A stretch of 9,639 nt of DNA from Saprospiraceae bacterium (GTDB taxonomy: Bacteria; Bacteroidota; Bacteroidia; Chitinophagales; Saprospiraceae), in the NCBI GenBank assembly GCA_947441325.1, contig CANETR010000045.1:1-9639 (forward strand), written 5' to 3'. How positions within the stretch are numbered: position 1 is the stretch's first letter; each line of letters opens with the position of its first letter. The position numbers were made by a program, and so were the translations under genes. The notes below the pieces were generated by a model. The model was not told where the DNA came from. It ran no database searches and was given only the letters and a program-made list of their open reading frames with translations. Below are positions 1 through 4,512 of this stretch, piece after piece.

Positions 1-483
1 ATAGGTCTGGGCTTTATTTTACCATTTGTAGAGGCAAGTAAGGAAGATAGCTACAGAGCACTTTACGATTTTGTGCGCATTTTTACATTCAAGGACTGGC
101 AATTCAATCTGGCATTGATTACCTGTTTGCTAGATGAGTTGATGAGTTTTTATCGCGATTTCAAACTTAACAAAAAACATTCGGCCAAATTCCCTTATAA
201 AGTACCAATGCCTTTCAGTAGGGAAGATGTGATTTTACACCTCAGTATTCTTACATCAATTGTGATTGCTTTTTTATTGAAACATCCCGAATCACCGCTA
301 CTTGGATTTACAAGTATTTCGCCAATGATAATTTCTGCTATTATACTGATAATGACTATTCTGCTTTTTCAGCTTTACTCCGTAAACAAAGAAATTAAGA
401 AAGAGCAGAAAATTATAAATAGCTTAGATGATAGACTAAAACTGACTGAGGAATCTCAAAAAAATAGTCTGCCTCGATTCTAA
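1..483 (+). CDS. Unrecognised integral membrane protein, 3' part (5' end outside window)
   Basis: The frame is open from base 1 to the TAA at 481-483, giving 160 visible residues. A GTG at 73 could be taken as a start, but the frame continues upstream without a stop and the residues there look like coding sequence (a hydrophobic GLGFILPF stretch), so I call it a 5'-truncated gene. Two clear hydrophobic segments lie at about visible residues 99-115 (ILHLSILTSIVIAFLL) and 128-148 (SPMIISAIILIMTILLFQLY). A charged, Lys/Glu-rich tail of about 30 residues follows and could form a short coiled coil. The middle, between the N-terminal hydrophobic patch and the first helix, is basic and polar, with a motif FPYKVPMPFSRED. 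I do not recognise the family and assign no function. A rho-independent terminator follows immediately. Confidence 0.7.
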   Translation: MGLGFILPFVEASKEDSYRALYDFVRIFTFKDWQFNLALITCLLDELMSFYRDFKLNKKHSAKFPYKVPMPFSREDVILHLSILTSIVIAFLLKHPESPLLGFTSISPMIISAIILIMTILLFQLYSVNKEIKKEQKIINSLDDRLKLTEESQKNSLPRF

Positions 484-494
484 CATAATTAGAA

Positions 495-533
495 CAAAAA
501 AAACCGATGAGCCTGAGCGGATATCGGTTTTTT
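495..533 (+). terminator. Rho-independent terminator of the left-edge membrane protein gene
   Basis: AAACCGAT at 501-508 pairs with ATCGGTTT at 523-530, and the A-run before it (495-500) extends the pairing with the T-run after it (531-533). The loop is about 14 nt. The hairpin lies 12 bases after the stop codon. The rest of the gap up to 645 is A+T-rich and shows only a weak AAAAC/GTTTT hairpin near the end of gldC. Confidence 0.75.
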
Positions 534-645
534 GATTTTATATTTTGTATTTAGAGTTTACCTGATCATTTTTTCAAAACAGCATTTATTATAAACCTGT
601 GTTATTCATTTTCCATAATTGATTACTTTTCTTAAAACACAAGTT

Positions 646-993
646 TTACTTTGGCAGTGTTTCGGTCTTTTCTCCAAAGTACTGTACAAATCGCATAAAA
701 TCATTAGATAGTTGCGAATTATTGGTTGCCTTAAAATAAGTTTCTGCAAGGCCTTTTAGTGTCTGAAACATAAATTTGTCCATTTCTGCAACCTGCATTT
801 CGGTAGTCCATAGGTCAATTTTGTATGTGTCACGATGTTCTTTGTCGAAAAGTGATACGAGCATTGCCTTGCACTCAAGAGGCTCTGCCTGCCCTTCAGT
901 AGCAGACCATTCAATGTGAATAGGTATTCTTTTATCATCCAATCCAACATTAAGGCTGATGATGTTATTGCTTTGAATTTTCTCTTTTCCCAT
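646..993 (-). CDS. gldC: GldC, gliding motility-associated protein
   Basis: The 115-residue product matches what I recall of GldC from Flavobacterium in length and in its conserved stretches: HIEWSATEG near residue 27-35, CKAMLVSLFD near 41-50, YKIDLWTTEMQVAEMDKF near 57-74, a QTL helix, and MRFVQYFGEK near the C-terminus. It has no signal peptide or membrane segment, so it should be cytoplasmic. In Flavobacterium johnsoniae GldC is encoded with GldB and influences gliding, but its biochemical role is not established and homologues occur in Bacteroidota that are not known to glide. The ATG at 993 is the natural start; no Shine-Dalgarno sequence precedes it. It follows the FISUMP-domain gene by 27 bp and is probably the last gene of the dapF operon. 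Confidence 0.9.
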   Translation of the reverse strand: MGKEKIQSNNIISLNVGLDDKRIPIHIEWSATEGQAEPLECKAMLVSLFDKEHRDTYKIDLWTTEMQVAEMDKFMFQTLKGLAETYFKATNNSQLSNDFMRFVQYFGEKTETLPK

Positions 994-1020
994 ATAGATT
1001 AGTTTGTAAGTGTTTTTGAA

Positions 1021-1824
1021 TTAGTTTTTTATACATCTCACTGAAAAGCCGCATGATTTATCATCTTCCCAAAAATCCAAAAATTTCGAGAAGTATTCGA
1101 GCCAGAAAAAAGCCGCCTCTTTGCTTTCTTTAGTTAATGCTGAGTTTTTATAATTAGTGTCCTCTTTTTCGCTAGTTTGAGTTTTGTCTGGACTAAAATT
1201 TAAACTCAATTTTAAGGAATCAGGAACCGTTTCGTCTATTGTCCACCAATAGCCCATATTCTTTAATAATTGAAAATTCCCTGTCGAATCAACATAGCCT
1301 CCGGCTTTTGCGTTAAAACCAAAAAGATCTTTACCTTGATTTTCTATACACAGATATTTCATTGTTGTATTTGATTTGTCAAAGTACCAATTTTTTTTGC
1401 TTTTTAATTTAATACCTGCTTCATTTCCAAGAAAATTGGAAAGTTGTCCAATCTCTTTTAAAGTAGGAATATGCCAACTTTTAGGCGCTAATCCTCTTTT
1501 GTCATTAACGGCGTACCAATTATAAAGTTTGCCGTATCTTTTGCCGTATTTGCTTAGGAATGCGTAATAGCAGCATGCTGGTTCTTTATTTATGGCTGAT
1601 TCAGCCCACTCAGCAGCGCTTTTGACCAATTTGATGCTATCGCCATTTTTGAATCGCTGTACATTTAAATTTTGAGCCTGCCAGTTTTGCCTGCCAATTT
1701 TTACAGTTTTGTAGCTATTTCCATCAATGTCCTTGAGTTCGCCCTGAGCGTAGCAAGTTATAGAGAGTAAAATGCCAATGATTAAGGCCCAAAAGCAAGG
1801 TAAATTTGCGCGATGCTTAAACAT
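1021..1824 (-). CDS. Secreted FISUMP-domain protein
   Basis: A 267-residue protein with a signal peptide: basic start, hydrophobic core at residues 10-24, and likely type I cleavage after CYA (residues 24-26), leaving mature QGELKD. The rest carries the FISUMP pattern (Fibrobacter succinogenes major paralogous domain): DIDGNSYKTVKIGRQNW at about 32-48, QNLN at 51-54, GKLYNWYAV at 98-106, GLAPKSWHIPT at 111-121, FGFNAKAGGY at 168-177, GYWWT at 191-195 and the closing CGFSVRCIKN at 258-267. Such domains are common in secreted or surface proteins of Bacteroidota and Fibrobacteres; their molecular role is unknown. A polar, charged insert of about 45 residues (206-250) lies before the last motif. 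The Cys in the signal region is not in a good lipobox, so I favour a soluble or surface protein. The gene starts 12 bp after dapF and is probably co-transcribed with it. Confidence 0.85.
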   Translation of the reverse strand: MFKHRANLPCFWALIIGILLSITCYAQGELKDIDGNSYKTVKIGRQNWQAQNLNVQRFKNGDSIKLVKSAAEWAESAINKEPACCYYAFLSKYGKRYGKLYNWYAVNDKRGLAPKSWHIPTLKEIGQLSNFLGNEAGIKLKSKKNWYFDKSNTTMKYLCIENQGKDLFGFNAKAGGYVDSTGNFQLLKNMGYWWTIDETVPDSLKLSLNFSPDKTQTSEKEDTNYKNSALTKESKEAAFFWLEYFSKFLDFWEDDKSCGFSVRCIKN

Positions 1825-1836
1825 TATTGGCTGAAT

Positions 1837-2637
1837 TTAGATTTCAATATTAACTTCTCCCTGGAACACAAATGTTGCAGGTCCACAAAGCCAAATATCA
1901 TCAAATTGATTGTCTTGGTAACTGAATTTTACAGCTAAATTCGATCCTTTGGTTTGTATATTTACGATATGGCTACCTTTTATTCTTTCAGTTTTTTGTA
2001 GAAAATAAGCCAATGAGGCAGCTGTAACACCAGTACCGCAGGCCAAGGTTTCATCTTCAACACCGCGTTCATAAGTGTAAACTTTCAATTGATTCTTACC
2101 GCAAACTTCTACAAAATTCACATTAACACCATTTGATATATAAGTTTCGGAATATCTGATTTTTCGGCCTTCATTGAAGACATCTATTTTGTCAGCATCC
2201 TCAACAAAACTTATATGATGCGGAGAGCCAGTGTTGATAAAGCAAGACGATTCCGAGAGGCTAATATCTCTTGCCTGTCCCATTTTTAATTCAATATAAT
2301 CTTCGGAAATTACTTTTGCCAGATGTTCTCCATCTGCTGCCAGAAAATTACAGTTATTGTCAATGAGCTTTAATTTTTTTGCAAAAGCAACAATGCAGCG
2401 GCCCCCATTTCCACACATTGAACCGATGTTTCCATCAGCATTGTAATAAAGCATCTCAAAATCAAAAGCTTCTTTTTTTTGTAACAAGATTAGCCCATCG
2501 GCACCAATGCCCAATCTTCTGTTGCAAAGCTCAGCTACAGTTTTTTGCTTGGGTTCGTCCAATAACAATGATCGGTTGTCAATGATGATAAAATCATTTC
2601 CGGCACCCTGATACTTGAAAAAAGGAATAATTGCCAT
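1837..2637 (-). CDS. dapF: Diaminopimelate epimerase
   Basis: DapF interconverts LL- and meso-diaminopimelate in the cytoplasm, the step before decarboxylation to lysine; meso-diaminopimelate also goes into peptidoglycan. Both catalytic cysteines are visible: Cys75 in MCGNGGRC and Cys200 in LACGTGVTAA. The N-terminal KYQGAGNDF (residues 8-16), LGIGADGL (42-49), YNADG (65-69), SPHHISF (138-144) and YERGVEDET (189-197) are family signatures. At 266 residues the length is normal for the family, with the usual two-lobed fold. I start at the ATG at 2637. A farther in-frame ATG at 2685 would add 16 unrelated residues encoded by the tRNA terminator hairpin. The start codon lies only 9 bases beyond that terminator's T-run and no dedicated promoter is seen, so expression may depend on read-through from the tRNA promoter (inference). 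Confidence 0.96.
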   Translation of the reverse strand: MAIIPFFKYQGAGNDFIIIDNRSLLLDEPKQKTVAELCNRRLGIGADGLILLQKKEAFDFEMLYYNADGNIGSMCGNGGRCIVAFAKKLKLIDNNCNFLAADGEHLAKVISEDYIELKMGQARDISLSESSCFINTGSPHHISFVEDADKIDVFNEGRKIRYSETYISNGVNVNFVEVCGKNQLKVYTYERGVEDETLACGTGVTAASLAYFLQKTERIKGSHIVNIQTKGSNLAVKFSYQDNQFDDIWLCGPATFVFQGEVNIEI

Positions 2638-2646
2638 ATTGTTATT

Positions 2647-2682
2647 AAAAAAAAACCTTTTCCGCAGGTGTTGAGGAAAAGG
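2647..2682 (-). terminator. Terminator or leaky attenuator between tRNA-Lys and dapF
   Basis: Read on the minus strand, CCTTTTCC (2675-2682) pairs perfectly with GGAAAAGG (2656-2663) around an 11-nt loop, followed by nine T residues (2647-2655). This is a good rho-independent terminator for the tRNA-Lys transcript. It ends 9 bases before the dapF ATG. It may be a true end, or a partial one that sets how much transcription enters dapF. Confidence 0.8.
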
Positions 2683-2692
2683 CACTAATTTG

Positions 2693-2765
2693 TGATTCTG
2701 TCGGGATTCGAACCCGAGACCCTTTGATTAAAAGTCAAATGCTCTACCGGCTGAGCTACAGAATC
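2693..2765 (-). tRNA. tRNA-Lys (anticodon TTT), second copy in transcription order
   Basis: The 73-nt cloverleaf reads on the minus strand with a 7-bp acceptor stem (GATTCTG/CAGAATC), a D arm GCTC/GAGC, an anticodon stem TTTGA/TCAAA around CTTTTAA (anticodon TTT), a 5-nt variable loop GGGTC, a T arm TCGGG-TTCGAAT-CCCGA and discriminator A. CCA is not encoded: the discriminator is followed by CAA, so the end must be added by tRNA nucleotidyltransferase. It is identical to the copy at 2801-2873. Confidence 0.97.
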
Positions 2766-2800
2766 TACCGAAGTAAATTATAAAACTCTAAAGAATTTTG

Positions 2801-2873
2801 TGATTCTGTCGGGATTCGAACCCGAGACCCTTTGATTAAAAGTCAAATGCTCTACCGGCTGAGCTACAGAATC
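2801..2873 (-). tRNA. tRNA-Lys (anticodon TTT), first copy in transcription order
   Basis: This has the same 73-nt sequence and fold as the neighbour at 2693-2765, with anticodon TTT, discriminator A and no encoded CCA. It lies about 35 bases downstream of a good Bacteroidota-type promoter on the minus strand. The two copies are probably made as one precursor and cut apart in the 35-nt gap between the mature ends. Confidence 0.97.
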
Positions 2874-2912
2874 TACCGTATGTATCGGCGTGTTATGTTA
2901 TTTAAGCGGATG

Positions 2913-2945
2913 CAAATATATATTTATATTCTTGGTTCGCACAAA
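2913..2945 (-). promoter_or_regulatory. Bacteroidota-type promoter for the tRNA-Lys pair (and perhaps dapF)
   Basis: On the minus strand a -7 box TATATTTG (2913-2920) matches the Bacteroidota consensus TAnnTTTG. A -33 element TTTG (2942-2945) stands 21 bp upstream, within the usual range. The predicted start, near 2906, leaves a leader of about 30 nt before the first tRNA. The -33 element is part of a 10-bp palindrome CAAATATTTG (2942-2951). The gap 2874-2997 holds nothing else I can support. Confidence 0.65.
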
Positions 2946-2997
2946 TATTTGCAGTTTTTTTGCGTAAAATTGTAAAAATAAAAATTGCACTCCCTGT

Positions 2998-3531
2998 TTA
3001 GTTCTTTTCAATTGCACCGTCTGCCAATAAATAATAGTTAGTTTGAGGGCTTTTTATTTTAGAAAGCTCATCTCTGCTTGCTCCCTCAGCCTCTGCGGTT
3101 CGTCTCAGCTCCTCTATACTTACAAGCTCCGAGTATGCAATTCCTTCAGCAACGACAGTTTTTCCTGACCATTCTTTGGGTGTTTCCTTGTGCTCGCGCA
3201 TATTGATTGTAATGATGTCTCCGGATTTGGTTTCAAAGTTGAACCAACAGCCTGACATTTGACACATATCAATTATTTTACCTTCGATTTTTGTTCTGAT
3301 GCCTTGAACTTTTAATCCAGCTTCAATTTCGAATTCGTTGAGGTTTTTATTCTGATTGAGAAATAAAACAAGGGAATCGGCAGAAATAGCATTGTCTGCT
3401 TTTATTTCTTTAAGTCCATAGTGCTTTTTATCATTTTTGTTATCACCTTCGACGGCTGTTGATTTTTTTTGCTCAGCAACACAAGACGATAAGATTAGGC
3501 CACAAAAGCACAATAAAAGTAGTTTGCTCAT
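2998..3531 (-). CDS. DUF4920 domain lipoprotein
   Basis: A 177-residue lipoprotein. The N-terminus is a short hydrophobic signal with lipobox LSSC and acylated Cys17, then a polar linker rich in Lys, Asp and Asn (residues 20-37). The remainder matches my recollection of DUF4920 proteins: a small beta-rich domain with IEGKIIDMCQMSGCW at about 82-96, a GKTVVAEGIAYSELVSIEELRRTAEAEG-type tract from about 113 to 140, and an Asp-Glu-Leu-Ser-Lys-Ile segment before the end. The Cys90/Cys95/Trp96 cluster resembles that of relatives and may bind a metal or form a disulfide, but the function is unknown. It should be anchored in an envelope membrane. The gene stands alone, divergent from rplU, and I saw no convincing terminator after it. 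Confidence 0.8.
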   Translation of the reverse strand: MSKLLLLCFCGLILSSCVAEQKKSTAVEGDNKNDKKHYGLKEIKADNAISADSLVLFLNQNKNLNEFEIEAGLKVQGIRTKIEGKIIDMCQMSGCWFNFETKSGDIITINMREHKETPKEWSGKTVVAEGIAYSELVSIEELRRTAEAEGASRDELSKIKSPQTNYYLLADGAIEKN

Positions 3532-3564
3532 ATATTTCTATGTTTTTATTTATTGATTTGTTTG

Positions 3565-3572
3565 CAAAAATA
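3565..3572 (-). promoter_or_regulatory. Possible -7 box for the DUF4920 lipoprotein gene
   Basis: TATTTTTG on the minus strand matches TAnnTTTG and lies 33 bases before the ATG, a sensible leader length. No TTTG stands at the right distance upstream, so the call rests on the -7 box alone. Confidence 0.35.
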
Positions 3573-3635
3573 AGACAAAACGAATTGATATTTCTTAAAC
3601 AATCAATTTTGTTAATAAAAATTATTTTATAAAAC

Positions 3636-3666
3636 TTTGGAAATGCAATCAAATATAGTATCTTCG
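3636..3666 (+). promoter_or_regulatory. Promoter of the rplU-rpmA operon
   Basis: TTTG at 3636-3639 and TATCTTCG at 3659-3666 are separated by 19 bp, close to the Bacteroidota TTTG/TAnnTTTG consensus (with the frequent C in place of the third T). The implied transcription start, near 3672, gives a leader of about 60 nt that contains a small hairpin. Confidence 0.7.
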
Positions 3667-3673
3667 CAACTCG

Positions 3674-3692
3674 AATGTGAAATTATCACATT
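3674..3692 (+). promoter_or_regulatory. Hairpin in the rplU mRNA leader
   Basis: AATGTGA (3674-3680) and TCACATT (3686-3692) form a perfect 7-bp stem with a 5-nt AATTA loop, almost at the predicted 5' end of the rplU message. It has no T-run close enough to be a terminator. It could stabilise the mRNA 5' end or take part in ribosomal-protein feedback; it could also be a protein-binding palindrome in DNA. Confidence 0.4.
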
Positions 3693-3731
3693 TTATAACA
3701 ATTTTTTAAACCAATTATCTAACAAGGTAAG

Positions 3732-4037
3732 ATGTACGCAATCGTAGAAATTCAAGGACAACAATTTAAGGTGAGCGAAGGTCAAGAGATCTTTGTACAC
3801 CGTCTGGCTGCCAACGAGGGCGATAAAGTTACTTTTGACAAAGTACTCCTCCTGGCCAAAGACGACACTTACCAAGTGGGCAAACCCACTTTAGCAGCAT
3901 CAGTTGCCTGCACTGTTTTAAAACATGTGAAAGGTGACAAAGTTATCGTTTTTCATAAAAAACGCCGCAAGGGTCACCGTAAGAAAAACGGTCACCGTCA
4001 ATTCTTTTCACAAATTAAGATTGACAACATTGCTTAA
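3732..4037 (+). CDS. rplU: 50S ribosomal protein L21
   Basis: The 101 residues are normal for bacterial L21. Typical parts are the N-terminal MYAIVEIQGQQFKV, VHRLAANEGDKVTFDKVLLL in the beta-barrel, VGKPTLAASV at about 49-58, and the basic loop FHKKRRKGHRKKNGHRQ at about 74-90 that contacts 23S rRNA, ending in QIKIDNI. L21 is a component of the large subunit in the cytoplasm. The ATG at 3732 is preceded by AAGG, a weak Shine-Dalgarno match that is unusual for this window. It is followed after 36 bp by rpmA, the usual L21-L27 pair. Confidence 0.98.
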   Translation: MYAIVEIQGQQFKVSEGQEIFVHRLAANEGDKVTFDKVLLLAKDDTYQVGKPTLAASVACTVLKHVKGDKVIVFHKKRRKGHRKKNGHRQFFSQIKIDNIA

Positions 4038-4073
4038 TTAACCAATTTATCCCACTAATCAAAAAATAATATC

Positions 4074-4343
4074 ATGGCACACAAAAAAGGTGTAGGTAGT
4101 TCGGATAACGGCCGCGACAGTAAAAGTAAACGTTTAGGTGTTAAACTTTTTGGCGGTCAATTGGCACTATCTGGCAATATTATCATTCGTCAGCGCGGTA
4201 CAAAATTCCACCCTGGTCTCAATGTAGGTGTAGGTAAAGACTTTACCATTTATGCCCTTTGTAACGGAGTTGTACAATTTAAAAAAGGCTACAAAAACCG
4301 TACTTTTGTTAGTATCGAGCCTGCTGATGTAGAAGTAGCTTAA
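4074..4343 (+). CDS. rpmA: 50S ribosomal protein L27
   Basis: The 89-residue protein starts [24 protein letters not shown], the standard L27 N-terminus that reaches toward the peptidyl transferase centre, and continues with the conserved [19 protein letters not shown] (about 34-48) and [12 protein letters not shown] (51-62). The start is directly at MAH, without the extra cleaved N-terminal leader known from Firmicutes L27. It shares the rplU promoter and ends at a strong terminator. Confidence 0.98.
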   Translation: MAHKKGVGSSDNGRDSKSKRLGVKLFGGQLALSGNIIIRQRGTKFHPGLNVGVGKDFTIYALCNGVVQFKKGYKNRTFVSIEPADVEVA

Positions 4344-4366
4344 GCTATCAGATAAAATATAGTTTT

Positions 4367-4399
4367 AAACCTCGAGATTCAAAACCTCGAGGTTTTTTT
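4367..4399 (+). terminator. Rho-independent terminator of rplU-rpmA
   Basis: AAACCTCGAG (4367-4376) pairs over 10 bp with CTCGAGGTTT (4386-4395) around a 9-nt loop, followed by a T-run to 4399. It lies 23 bases after the rpmA stop and faces the terminator of the convergent gene. Confidence 0.88.
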
Positions 4400-4452
4400 A
4401 TGCACTAAAATTCATAATCATCAGGTATAACATTTTGAGCAATTAGCTGCAT

Positions 4453-4488
4453 AAAAAAATCGGCTCTATTTCACAATAAAGCCGATTT
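4453..4488 (-). terminator. Rho-independent terminator of the OmpA-like repeat protein gene
   Basis: Read on the minus strand, AAATCGGCT (4480-4488) pairs with AGCCGATTT (4457-4465) over 9 bp, with some further TATT/AATA pairing inside, and is followed by seven T residues (4453-4459). It lies 24 bases beyond the stop codon at 4513-4515. Confidence 0.85.
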
Positions 4489-4512
4489 CTCATAATGATT
4501 CGAATGGGGTTT

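Larger units (their letters stand above)
2689..2878 (-). repeat. Tandem 82-bp direct repeat containing the two tRNA-Lys genes
   Basis: Bases 2689-2770 and 2797-2878 are identical over 82 bp at an offset of 108 bp. The identity covers each tRNA plus 4 bases on its 3' side and 5 bases on its 5' side, then stops. The 26-bp spacer (2771-2796) is A+T-rich and unrelated to the outer flanks. This is the sign of a tandem duplication kept uniform by recombination. Confidence 0.93.

Noticed and set aside
73..75. GTG at 73 as the true start of the first gene
   Set aside because: The frame stays open upstream to base 1 and the upstream residues look like coding membrane-protein sequence.
631..648. AAAAC/GTTTT hairpin at the end of gldC as a terminator
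   Set aside because: The stem is only 5 bp, nearly all A-T, and overlaps the stop codon; it is not distinguishable from background.
2638..2685. N-terminal extension of dapF from the ATG at 2685
   Set aside because: The extra 16 residues are encoded by the tRNA terminator hairpin and T-run and are absent from DapF proteins; the ATG at 2637 gives the family N-terminus.
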